A DNA stretch of 16,509 nucleotides from Clostridia bacterium (GCA_017467205.1 JAFTSQ010000007.1:1-16509); one strand, 5' to 3'. Shown: positions 1-6,191, numbered from the stretch's first letter. Notes: generated from the letters alone by a model not told the origin. Numbers and translations: made by a program.

Positions 1-174
1 GTGGCAGCTATCTTTTTCAGAGCTATTTTATCTTAGCTTCTCTTACTTTTTTGAGTTTCTTTTTTCAAAGTGTTATTAACGAGATCTTTCGCACTTTTCA
101 GTGCTTGAAATTTCGTGTTGTTCAATTTTCAATGATCAATTCGCCGAGCAAGACGAGCCTTCTCGTGAGTCGGC
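1..174 (-). promoter_or_regulatory. Structured leader of a leftward transcript, likely rrn leader with boxA-like element
   Basis: Read on the minus strand, the leader opens with a hairpin at the predicted +1 (outer arms GCCGA/TCGGC at 174-170/147-143, inner arms ACGAG/CTCGT). A stretch resembling the rrn antitermination boxA region follows: TGATCATTGAAAATTG begins at 138, and the comparable B. subtilis leader contains TGTTCTTTGAAAA. A GAAA-tetraloop hairpin with arms GCACT/AGTGC lies at 104-91. No start codon with a good ribosome site and no recognisable 16S 5' end is reached before position 1. The rRNA assignment is inferred from promoter and leader form; another stable RNA is possible. Confidence 0.5.
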
Positions 175-180
175 TTTACT

Positions 181-209
181 ATTATACTACACGATTTTTT
201 ATTTGTCAA
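181..209 (-). promoter_or_regulatory. Strong sigma-A promoter firing left, probably for an rRNA operon
   Basis: On the minus strand there is a perfect -35 TTGACA (209-204), a 17-bp spacer and a perfect -10 TATAAT (186-181). The upstream side (210-245) is rich in A/T runs, as in UP elements. Transcription would start near 175 and run off the left edge. Consensus quality like this is typical of rRNA, tRNA or other stable-RNA promoters. The gene served is not in the window. Confidence 0.8.
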
Positions 210-390
210 CCCCTTTTTTAAGATTTTTTCAAAATTTCTAAACTTTTACGTTTTGTCATATTAACAGTTTTTTTCAGCCGTTTTTTGTGCATTTAGCGCA
301 AAGAATTTTGCATATTCAATAAAATCAATAGCAGCCGACGCTCATATGCAATACAATATAGTAAACGCGCGCATTTCAAGAAAAAATATA

Positions 391-420
391 TTGACAAACG
401 CTACCGCGCTATGCTATACT
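391..420 (+). promoter_or_regulatory. Sigma-A promoter of the acidic small-protein gene
   Basis: A -35 TTGACA (391-396), 18-bp spacer and -10 TATACT (415-420) precede the gene starting at 463, with +1 expected near 427. A perfect 7-bp inverted repeat, TTTCGCT (424-430) and AGCGAAA (442-448), straddles +1 and could be an operator or a 5'-UTR hairpin. The rest of the divergent gap (210-390) is A/T rich, with no further promoter I trust. Confidence 0.7.
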
Positions 421-462
421 CTATTTCGCTAACAGCTATACAGCGAAAGAATGGGGATTTGT

Positions 463-891
463 ATGAAATTATACGATGAAATCTACTTTGACATCAGCAT
501 TGAAGGACAGAAGTCCGAGATAGAAAAATTTGCCGAGTTCTTGACCTCGGGTGCTCTTGAGGATTACTTCGAGGTGCTCTCCGACTATATCGTTTTCGGT
601 GACAATTACAGCACCGCCGCGCCTACCGAAGAGTCGAGCGCGATATTCACCAACGACGACCTCGGCGTATCGGTTGACGAATTCGACCCGGAGGATTTCC
701 TCGACGCATTTGCAAGAGCGGGCCGCAGACTCGACCTTCGCGGAACGTTCTATGACCTCAACGACGAGGAATTCAGCTTTACGAGCCCTGCGGGCGATTC
801 GGGTTATTACGACTCTCGTGCCGCGGTCAAGTTCAACGACGAGCTTGACGAGGAAGCAGAGCGCGAAGAAAGCTACGACGACGAGCTTTGA
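463..891 (+). CDS. Conserved-looking small acidic protein of unknown function
   Basis: A 142-residue soluble protein with no signal peptide and no membrane segment. I chose ATG 463 because GGGG at 453-456 gives a properly spaced ribosome site; ATG 451 has none and would add only four residues. The product is strongly acidic throughout, and the C-terminal 20 residues are almost all Asp/Glu (EAEREESYDDEL end). The predicted pattern is strand-helix at the start (YFDISIEG, then SEIEKFAEFL), an FTNDD..V.EFD segment, and a strand pair near the end (LDLRGTFYDLNDEEFSF). I do not recognise a named domain. It is monocistronic, with its own promoter and a strong terminator at 919-958, so it is probably a real and well-expressed gene. 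A small cytosolic accessory protein is the most I would say. Confidence 0.8.
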   Translation: MKLYDEIYFDISIEGQKSEIEKFAEFLTSGALEDYFEVLSDYIVFGDNYSTAAPTEESSAIFTNDDLGVSVDEFDPEDFLDAFARAGRRLDLRGTFYDLNDEEFSFTSPAGDSGYYDSRAAVKFNDELDEEAEREESYDDEL

Positions 892-918
892 TGCGCCCTA
901 TATATAATATATAATGTA

Positions 919-958
919 GAAAACTGCCGAGCGCGCACCTTTGCGCTCGGCAGTTTTC
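919..958. terminator. Bidirectional terminator between convergent genes
   Basis: A perfect 16-bp stem, GAAAACTGCCGAGCGC (919-934) with its complement at 943-958 and an 8-nt loop. A and T runs at the outer ends make it work in both directions. It serves the acidic-protein gene (rightward) and the MATE gene (leftward, ending at 972). Confidence 0.9.
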
Positions 959-971
959 TTTGATTTTAGAG

Positions 972-2333
972 TCAAATTTTTACAAGCTTTCCCTTTCTAT
1001 ACCTTGCATACACTATCAAAAGCACGATTATCTGCATAAGAACGGATATCGACCAGGAGATTGGATAGCATAAATAAAGCATTTCGGGTGTGGGGCTCTG
1101 CGGGTATACGAAGAACATCCATATAATGCGGAATCCAAGGACGGCAACGATATTATTTAGCATCGAGAGTATCGAGTAGCCGAACGCCTGAAGGCTGTTT
1201 CCGAGGATGGCGTTAATAGCGGGAATAAAATAGAAGCTGAGCACAAGGCTCACACGAATAGTGCCGTATCCTATCGCCACCTCTTCGCCTGGAATATAAA
1301 GCGAGAGCGCCTGGTGGGAAAGAAGACGCAAGAGGAGCGACGCGGCAGCCGTTATCGCAAAGCTCGTCGCCGCGCCAACGAATATAGTGTTTCTGACTCG
1401 AAGCTGATTGCCCGCGCCTATATTCTGACCGACGAAGGTGAGCGCGGCAACGCCAAAGCCGCCGGTTATGCTTGATATAAAGCTCTCAAGGCTTGCTGCT
1501 GCGGTATTGCCTGATATAAATGCTTCACCGAAGGAATTTATCGCAGAGGCAATCTGCAAATTGGAGATGGCATAAAGTGATGTGTTCAAGGCGCTCGGTA
1601 GACCGTACATAAGGATTTTCAAGAATATATCACGGTCAAAGGTAAGCGCCTTAATGTCGAGCGAGCAATCGCTCTTTGAGCGGAAGAGGTGAATAATAAC
1701 GAGTATAGCTCCGAGAATCTGCGACGCCGTGGTTGCAACGGCTACCGCAATTACCTTTTGAGTCAGTATCAAGCAGAGAACGACGTTCATTCCACCGTTA
1801 AGCAGTCCTGCCGCGATAAGATAGTAAAGCGGGCGCTCGCTATCGCCTGACACGCGAATGATGGATGCGCCGAAGTTATACAGCATTATGGCAGGTGCGC
1901 CGGCAAGATATATCTGCATATAAAGAGTTGCATCAGCAAGGCAATTCTCCGGGCAGCCGACAGCCAAAAGCATTTGCTTTGAAAAAGCAACTCCGACGAC
2001 GCCTATAAGCAAACCGAGTGCAAAAGCCGTGATAAGCGCGGTGCTGACCGTTTTCTTAACCCTTACGCCGTCTTGCGCGCCGATAAATCTGGCTATCAGG
2101 ACGCCTGCGCCTGCCGAAAGGCCGACGAAAGAGAGCACTATCAGGTTGACTATCGGGCTCGTGACTCCGACCGAGGCAACCGCTTGAGCATCGGCAAATT
2201 GACCGAGAACAATAATGTCGACTGCATTAAAAAGATTTTGCACCATCGAGCCGATTATTACCGGCGCGGCGAATGCAAGAATCGAGGGCAAGAGCCTGCC
2301 CGCAGTTATATCCACGTCCTTTTTTCTAAACAA
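972..2333 (-). CDS. MATE family multidrug/cation efflux transporter
   Basis: A polytopic membrane protein of 453 residues, the usual MATE length, with about twelve hydrophobic segments. The N-terminus (FRKKDVDITAGRLLPSILAF) and the following LFNAVDIIVLGQFA segment are typical of the clostridial DinF/NorM-like branch: a short cytosolic head, then TM1 with the N-V-D-x-x-V-L-G motif. The family exports organic cations or drugs in exchange for Na+ or H+; substrate cannot be told from sequence. I prefer the TTG at 2333: GGAGG at 2346-2342 lies 8 nt upstream, while the GTG at 2342 overlaps that ribosome site. It is a single gene with its own promoter (2402-2430). No regulator is adjacent. Confidence 0.92.
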   Translation of the reverse strand: MFRKKDVDITAGRLLPSILAFAAPVIIGSMVQNLFNAVDIIVLGQFADAQAVASVGVTSPIVNLIVLSFVGLSAGAGVLIARFIGAQDGVRVKKTVSTALITAFALGLLIGVVGVAFSKQMLLAVGCPENCLADATLYMQIYLAGAPAIMLYNFGASIIRVSGDSERPLYYLIAAGLLNGGMNVVLCLILTQKVIAVAVATTASQILGAILVIIHLFRSKSDCSLDIKALTFDRDIFLKILMYGLPSALNTSLYAISNLQIASAINSFGEAFISGNTAAASLESFISSITGGFGVAALTFVGQNIGAGNQLRVRNTIFVGAATSFAITAAASLLLRLLSHQALSLYIPGEEVAIGYGTIRVSLVLSFYFIPAINAILGNSLQAFGYSILSMLNNIVAVLGFRIIWMFFVYPQSPTPEMLYLCYPISWSISVLMQIIVLLIVYARYRKGKLVKI

Positions 2334-2401
2334 AAGAATCACCTCCGAGAGCCCGACTCGAGCGCGCCGAGCAGATAAGCCTTGCGGCTATACCTACCAC
2401 T

Positions 2402-2430
2402 TTTATAACACACGCGCGCAAAAAAGTCAA
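2402..2430 (-). promoter_or_regulatory. Promoter of the MATE gene
   Basis: On the minus strand: -35 TTGACT (2430-2425), 17-bp spacer, -10 TATAAA (2407-2402). This leaves a leader of about 60 nt before the TTG start at 2333. A good sigma-A match. Confidence 0.65.
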
Positions 2431-2478
2431 CCCTTTGAATAGCTTTTACTAAAAATTTTCAATTAAGAAAATTTTACC

Positions 2479-2509
2479 TTGTCAACCGCAGGTTACCGAC
2501 GGTTGACAA
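2479..2509. promoter_or_regulatory. 31-bp palindrome overlapping the -35 box: candidate operator
   Basis: Perfect 10-bp arms TTGTCAACCG (2479-2488) and CGGTTGACAA (2500-2509) flank a central GGTTACC (2491-2497), itself a palindrome on the same axis. Only two symmetric base pairs of the 31-bp span mismatch. The right arm contains the -35 TTGACA of the promoter for the two DUF308 genes, so a protein bound here would block RNA polymerase. I do not recognise the site as that of a known regulator. Confidence 0.6.
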
Positions 2510-2532
2510 TATTCGCGATTATATGATATAAT
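2503..2532 (+). promoter_or_regulatory. Promoter of the DUF308 gene pair
   Basis: -35 TTGACA (2503-2508), 18-bp spacer and perfect -10 TATAAT (2527-2532). The start codon of the first DUF308 gene follows 36 nt later, with GGAGG at 2559-2563. Confidence 0.8.
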
Positions 2533-2568
2533 TATCAAAAATACTCAAAACGCAATTTGGAGGTCAAT

Positions 2569-3357
2569 ATGCTCGAAAAACTCAAAAGCTTTAAGTGGGG
2601 TTATATACTCATAGGTCTTACCCTTATCGCCGTGGGCGTTCTTTTCCTTGCATTCTCGAATGCACTAAACTATCTTGCGATAGCTATCGGAATAGTTCAG
2701 CTGCTCTTCGGTGTGATATACGTAGCGCTCACGATAGCAAAGACGGGGCGGGGCGTGTCGTTTTATTTCAATATAGTATTCGCCGCGACGGCTATCATAT
2801 CGGGTGCTACGACGCTTATTGTGCGCGAGAATTCGATAGATATTATCGCGTCGCTCATAGCGCTTCTTCTCATTATCGACTCAGGCTTCAAATTCCACAC
2901 CGCAGCAATGTCAAAGCGGTATAACAAATTCGGCTGGTGGTTCATTCTCTCGCTTTCGGCTCTCACGGCGGCGGGCGGATATTGGATGCTTAAGTTCCCC
3001 CCTGCCGAGATACTCGGAATATCCATACTTCTCGGAATTATACTCATAATAGACGGTGTGTCAAATATTTTCTCCGCATTTTATCTTACTGCGTGTGAAA
3101 AATCCGAGGAAGAGCGCATATACTTAAAGGCGCAGAGCGAGCTTTCCGCGAGCGACGACAGCGAGGAAAGCGAGCCCGACGAGCAGAGCGAGGCTGACGC
3201 CGAAGAGGGCGAAGCCGACACCGAGGAGGGCGAAGCCGATGTGGAAGCGCCTCTTACGGAAGAAGGCGAGAGCTGTGATGAAGCGCCGCTCGACACCGCA
3301 TCTGAAAACGAGGGCGAGCCGAGCAAGGAGCAAAACGAGGAGAATTCCGATAAATAA
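2569..3357 (+). CDS. DUF308 (HdeD-like) membrane protein with long acidic tail
   Basis: A 262-residue protein. Residues 1-175 form about six membrane segments in paired hairpins, the layout of the HdeD/DUF308 family, with the recurring LLGIILIIDGVSNIF type of motif near 154-168 and a diverged copy (LIALLLIIDSGFKF) near 96-109. Family members are small integral membrane proteins; HdeD of E. coli is linked to acid resistance, but a general function is not established. Residues 188-262 form a low-complexity, extremely acidic tail (repeats of EEGEAD), probably cytosolic. ATG 2569 is chosen for its ideally spaced GGAGG; the upstream in-frame TTG at 2557 overlaps that site. The stop overlaps the start of the next gene by one base (TAATG), implying translational coupling. 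Confidence 0.85.
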   Translation: MLEKLKSFKWGYILIGLTLIAVGVLFLAFSNALNYLAIAIGIVQLLFGVIYVALTIAKTGRGVSFYFNIVFAATAIISGATTLIVRENSIDIIASLIALLLIIDSGFKFHTAAMSKRYNKFGWWFILSLSALTAAGGYWMLKFPPAEILGISILLGIILIIDGVSNIFSAFYLTACEKSEEERIYLKAQSELSASDDSEESEPDEQSEADAEEGEADTEEGEADVEAPLTEEGESCDEAPLDTASENEGEPSKEQNEENSDK

Positions 3358-3944
3358 TGCAAAAAGATAAATTCAGACGGTTCGTTTCAAAATTTCCGCT
3401 TTTTGATTTACTGACGGCTCTGTTTGCACTGCTTTTGATATTTGCACCAATATCGACAATCACTATTGTCATAAGAGCTATCGGCGTTGCCGCCGCGGCA
3501 TACGCAGTTTGGCGAATTGTTTTGCAATTCACGCTGAACAGGGGAGAATTCTTCTTCCCGCTACTGACAGCATCGTACCTTTTACTGCTCGTTTTCGGAA
3601 CGATACTCTTAATAAACCCCAAGGGTGCGCTTGCCTTTCTCTCGGCAACGGTAGGACTTTTCTTGATAGTGGACGGAATTATAAAGCTCTACCGCGCCTC
3701 ACACCTTTACGGCAAGGAGCTGATAATTGGTATGATACTCGCCGCCTTTACCGTGCTTTTCGGCAGTGTTCTGCTTTTCTACCCTGCCGGCACAGCAAGG
3801 ATAAGCGCGATTTTGATAGGAGCGTCGCTACTGACGGATTCTTTATCAAACATAGCAATTCGCTATATGCCGAAAAGAAACGAACGACAAAAAAGCCGAG
3901 AATATATCGAAACCGACTTTGTTGACAAGTCGGACGAATTATAA
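3357..3944 (+). CDS. Second DUF308 (HdeD-like) membrane protein
   Basis: A 195-residue paralogue of the preceding protein with the same six-segment layout and the signature VGLFLIVDGIIKLYRA near residues 99-114 and IGASLLTDSLSNI near 154-166. It has a basic N-terminus (MQKDKFRRF) and a short charged C-terminal end, without the long acidic extension of its neighbour. It starts within the stop codon of that gene and has no ribosome site of its own that I can see, so it is probably made by re-initiation. The two may form a hetero-oligomer in the membrane; that is inference from coupling and paralogy. Confidence 0.85.
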   Translation: MQKDKFRRFVSKFPLFDLLTALFALLLIFAPISTITIVIRAIGVAAAAYAVWRIVLQFTLNRGEFFFPLLTASYLLLLVFGTILLINPKGALAFLSATVGLFLIVDGIIKLYRASHLYGKELIIGMILAAFTVLFGSVLLFYPAGTARISAILIGASLLTDSLSNIAIRYMPKRNERQKSREYIETDFVDKSDEL

Positions 3945-3985
3945 AGAGGGTAGCTCAAGTTTTTTGAAACTTGAGCTACCCTCTT
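3944..3985. terminator. Long perfect hairpin after the DUF308 pair
   Basis: 19-bp perfect arms, AAGAGGGTAGCTCAAGTTT (3944-3962) and its complement (3967-3985), with a 4-nt loop. The right arm is followed by ACACG, not a T run, so it is not a textbook intrinsic terminator. It may act as a 3' stabilising hairpin or RNase III site, with termination at 4081-4106. Confidence 0.6.
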
Positions 3986-4037
3986 ACACGTTAGGGGATA
4001 GGGGGATTTGTGAGCGATTAAAAAATGACTCTGATTT

Positions 4038-4074
4038 TATGGAGAAATTCGTAGAATTTCAACCTCATACCATA
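4038..4074. repeat. Compound palindrome in the intergenic gap
   Basis: Inner arms GAAATTC (4044-4050) and GAATTTC (4054-4060) with a 3-nt loop; outer arms TATGG (4038-4042) and CCATA (4070-4074). It is AT rich with no T run. It may be a small dispersed repeat or a processing hairpin. Confidence 0.4.
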
Positions 4075-4080
4075 TTTTAG

Positions 4081-4106
4081 CTCATTTGTCGAAAAATGAG
4101 TTTTTT
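4081..4106 (+). terminator. Intrinsic terminator, rightward
   Basis: Stem CTCATTT (4081-4087) and AAATGAG (4094-4100) followed by six T (4101-4106). It lies 137 nt after the second DUF308 gene and is the likely end of that transcript. It has no T run in the leftward direction, so it does not obviously serve the AbrB-type gene that ends at 4112. Confidence 0.65.
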
Positions 4107-4111
4107 ATTTG

Positions 4112-4381
4112 TTATTTATTTTTGTCATTTTCGCTTGCGCCCAAATGCGCCAGCCCCTTATTATATTCTTTCAATATCTTCAAGATGCACCCGTCACACA
4201 GAGGGAGCGACTTACCTTTGGAAATCCTTGCGCGGCACAGCTTGCAGGCAGGCTCTTTAGCTCTTACGGCAATTCCCTTGCCTACATCGAGGAATTCTAC
4301 CGACGTCCCTTCCGTCAACCCGTATTTTTCTCTCAATTCCAACGGAATAACTATCCTTCCAAGCTTATCAATCTTTCTCAT
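4112..4381 (-). CDS. AbrB/MazE/SpoVT-domain regulator with C-terminal zinc-ribbon-like Cys pairs
   Basis: An 89-residue protein. Residues 1-45 are a swapped-hairpin DNA-binding domain with the hallmark MRKIDKLGRIVIPLELREKY, as in AbrB and SpoVT transition-state regulators. Residues 50-70 hold two Cys pairs (CKLC and CDGC, 12 residues between the pairs), a likely zinc knuckle; the rest is charged. ATG 4381 is chosen for its GGGGGAG ribosome site. The frame is open upstream to a TTG at 4492, which would add 37 residues containing a strongly hydrophobic stretch (LTFILISLATIGVCVFC). That start has a poorly spaced ribosome site and lies inside an inverted repeat, so the extension is probably not translated from there. 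The gene stands alone with its own promoter and a long leader. Confidence 0.8.
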   Translation of the reverse strand: MRKIDKLGRIVIPLELREKYGLTEGTSVEFLDVGKGIAVRAKEPACKLCRARISKGKSLPLCDGCILKILKEYNKGLAHLGASENDKNK

Positions 4382-4451
4382 AATCTCCCCCAAAAAAACA
4401 AAAAGTGCGCCCACCGAAGCAGACGCACAAAAAACGCAAACTCCGATAGTC

Positions 4452-4601
4452 GCCAAACTAATCAAGATAAAGGTAAGAGTTTTTCTATCCAAAACCTGAT
4501 GGAATTTGCATTTTTAACAAATTCAAAATTTTGGATAGCAAAAAAGAGTATAGTTCTCCCTCGAAAATCATACTTTCTTTATCTTATTGAATTAGTTTGG
4601 C
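4452..4601 (-). promoter_or_regulatory. Nested inverted repeats in the AbrB-type gene leader: candidate structured RNA
   Basis: Three nested perfect or near-perfect pairings span 150 bp. The outer arm GCCAAACTAAT (4452-4462) is matched by its complement at 4591-4601, and after small indels the match continues through CAA and GATAAAG. The middle arms are CTATCCAAAA (4485-4494) and TTTTGGATAG (4529-4538). The inner arms are GAATTTG (4502-4508) and CAAATTC (4518-4524). Read leftward, the outer arm begins almost at the predicted RNA 5' end, and a further small AGTAT/ATACT pairing fits between. The result resembles a closing helix around two hairpins. A 28-codon reading frame (4571-4485) lies inside. 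No match to a known riboswitch was recognised. A degenerate mobile element is possible, but no flanking duplication is seen. Confidence 0.45.
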
Positions 4602-4608
4602 AACACTT

Positions 4609-4637
4609 ATTATATCACCACTTTTCAAGTTTGTAAA
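4609..4637 (-). promoter_or_regulatory. Promoter of the AbrB-type gene
   Basis: On the minus strand: -35 TTTACA (4637-4632), 17-bp spacer, -10 TATAAT (4614-4609) with a TGA extension (extended -10). The start near 4604-4601 coincides with the outer arm of the nested inverted repeat and leaves a leader of about 220 nt. The remaining gap up to 4714 holds no rightward promoter that I can assign with confidence; TTTACT at 4662-4667 is a weak candidate -35. Confidence 0.75.
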
Positions 4638-4714
4638 GGTATTTTTCTTCATTTTTCCTCGTTTACTTGCTTGCATTTCTGCAAAATGTAAATAAAAGTG
4701 AGGATTTTTAGGAT

Positions 4715-5449
4715 ATGAAAGCAAGAAATGTGGATACCCGTGTCAATTTTTACGAGGTTATTTTGATATTTGCACTTGGGAGCGTGGCGGGTGTGGTGAT
4801 TGAGGGCGTATGGTCGCTCGTAACGCTTGGAATGTGGGAATACCATACGGCGCTCATACTCGGCCCGTTCAATATAATATACGGCTTTGGGGCGGCGGCA
4901 ATGGCGCTCGTCGGACGCTATGCAAAGGGGCTCGTCGGTAGCTTTTTGATTATCGGATTGACGGGAGCTTTGGTTGAATATCTCGGCAGCCTTTTTCAAG
5001 AGCGAGCGTTCCTCTCGCGCTCTTGGGACTATTCTTCACAAATGGGCAATATTGAAGGGCGCGTGAGTCTGCTTTCTGCGCTTGCTTGGGGCGCGCTCGG
5101 AATACTCTTCACGCGAATGATTCTGCCGCCCGTGTTGCGACTTTTGCGCAAAATACGCCCGACCCGTGTCAAAATTCTTGCATTTTCTCTTCTGCTTTTC
5201 TTCGCCTTCAATTCCCTTCTTACCACCCTCGCTCTGACGAGGTGGTGGGAGCGCCGTGGCGGCTTGGCGGCGGAAGGTGCGATTGAGGAATTTCTTGACG
5301 AGAGCTTTTCAAACGAGCGGATGAGGGAGTTGTTCCCAAATTATGTATTTACCGGAACAGGCTCTCGGGCGAACGGATTTAGAGCAGGGATTTCCGTTCT
5401 CGCGAACGTCGGCGTACGAGTGTACGGTAGAGAGCGAGAGGAAAAATAG
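4715..5449 (+). CDS. PF06541-type membrane protein ('putative ABC-transporter type IV')
   Basis: A 244-residue membrane protein with about five hydrophobic segments. The conserved core reads ALGSVAGVVIEGVW (20-33), LILGPFNIIYGFGA (47-60), GALVEYLGSL (84-93), SRSWDYS (101-107) and GNIEGRVSLLSALAWG (111-126), matching the family long annotated as a putative ABC transporter permease or CmpB-like protein. The role is unproven, and no ATPase gene is adjacent, so transport is doubtful. After the last segment (155-172) comes a soluble domain of about 70 residues with TRWWERR and a basic end. ATG 4715 follows GTGAGGA at a spacing of about 10 nt. It ends in TAG and converges on the coat-protein gene with a shared terminator. 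Confidence 0.8.
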   Translation: MKARNVDTRVNFYEVILIFALGSVAGVVIEGVWSLVTLGMWEYHTALILGPFNIIYGFGAAAMALVGRYAKGLVGSFLIIGLTGALVEYLGSLFQERAFLSRSWDYSSQMGNIEGRVSLLSALAWGALGILFTRMILPPVLRLLRKIRPTRVKILAFSLLLFFAFNSLLTTLALTRWWERRGGLAAEGAIEEFLDESFSNERMRELFPNYVFTGTGSRANGFRAGISVLANVGVRVYGREREEK

Positions 5450-5519
5450 AAAACAAAATATTACACAAAATCGAAGAAAACCACAGGGTTTCAACCTTAT
5501 CCCCTATAATTGCTCAAAA

Positions 5520-5560
5520 AAAATAGCGAGGTACAGAGCAAATCTATACTTCGCTATTTT
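5520..5560. terminator. Bidirectional terminator between the PF06541 and CotF-like genes
   Basis: AAAATAGCGAGGTA (5520-5533) pairs with TACTTCGCTATTTT (5547-5560) through 14 positions including one G-T. A runs before and T runs after suit both directions. Confidence 0.85.
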
Positions 5561-5593
5561 GTTTTCGCTTCTGCCTAAAGGCGACAGCCCCTC

Positions 5594-6046
5594 TTAATAC
5601 ATATTGTTCTTAGAGAGATACTCGTATAGCTGCTCTCCGTGGTTCTGCTCTTCCTTCTGGATATGGTTCAAGGTGTCGCGCAAAACCGGGCTTGAAAATT
5701 CAAAGATACTTACGTCGTAGAGCGAAGACACGTGCTTTTCCATTGCGAGAGCATCCTTGCACATAAATCCGTCCTTGCATTTTGCGTCTGCACTACAGCT
5801 TGAAGGGGTAATGTCGAGCTTTTGGCTGACGGCTGTGGGAGCTGTTGGCATCTTGACCTCCTCTCCTCCGAGAATTTTGTTGATGGTGTCAAGGTGCGAC
5901 TGCTCTGTCGATTTGATTGAGCTGAAGATGCCCTTCAAGGTCTGGTCGCAGGCATCGTTTGCATACTTGTCGTACTTTTCGATGCAGAGCTGCTCTTGCG
6001 ACTTAAGGTCGTTCAAGAGCGCGGTTTCCTTTTGCGTAAGCGTCAT
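5594..6046 (-). CDS. CotF-type spore coat protein with ferritin-like fold
   Basis: A 150-residue, mainly helical protein of the spore coat protein F family (coat F domain, ferritin-like four-helix bundle). Residues that would form a di-iron site are present in order: E18 in helix 1, E48xxH51 in helix 2 (STEQSHLDTI), E103 in helix 3 (AMEKHVSSLYDVSIFEF) and E133xxH136 in helix 4 (KEEQNHGEQLYEYL). The loop between helices 2 and 3 carries three cysteines (84, 90, 96), possibly for cross-linking. The start at 6046 follows GAAAGGAAGG. Family knowledge places such proteins on the forespore or spore surface; whether this one binds metal is inference. Sporulation-sigma control is expected, but no promoter was assigned. 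It is transcribed alone, away from the large rightward cluster. Confidence 0.85.
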   Translation of the reverse strand: MTLTQKETALLNDLKSQEQLCIEKYDKYANDACDQTLKGIFSSIKSTEQSHLDTINKILGGEEVKMPTAPTAVSQKLDITPSSCSADAKCKDGFMCKDALAMEKHVSSLYDVSIFEFSSPVLRDTLNHIQKEEQNHGEQLYEYLSKNNMY

Positions 6047-6163
6047 TGGTTTTTCCTTCCTTTCAAGTTACTACCTAAAGTTTTGGCAAGCCGCTCGCCT
6101 TTTATTCGCAAAACTCTGATTTTTGCCTTAAATGTAAATTTTATGGGAAAGCCCTTTATTTTT

Positions 6164-6191
6164 TTGTCTTATTATGCTATAATAATATAAT
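6164..6191 (+). promoter_or_regulatory. Probable promoter of the eleven-gene cluster
   Basis: -35 TTGTCT (6164-6169), 16-bp spacer, -10 TATAAT (6186-6191); a second overlapping TATAAT lies at 6178-6183. The expected +1 near 6198 immediately precedes a GC-rich hairpin, arms TGCGC (6199-6203) and GCGCA (6215-6219) with inner CTC/GAG, which would cap the 5' end of the message. Confidence 0.45.

Noticed and set aside
210..390. Additional promoter or small gene in the AT-rich divergent gap
   Set aside because: No -35/-10 pair with suitable spacing beyond the two listed, and no frame with a ribosome site; a weak TTTGTGC/GCGCAAA repeat near 285-302 has one mismatch and low information.
4452..4601. 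Nested repeat as an intact MITE or IS remnant
   Set aside because: No flanking target duplication was seen, and no transposase fragment. The position exactly at a promoter start favours a leader element, though this is not excluded.
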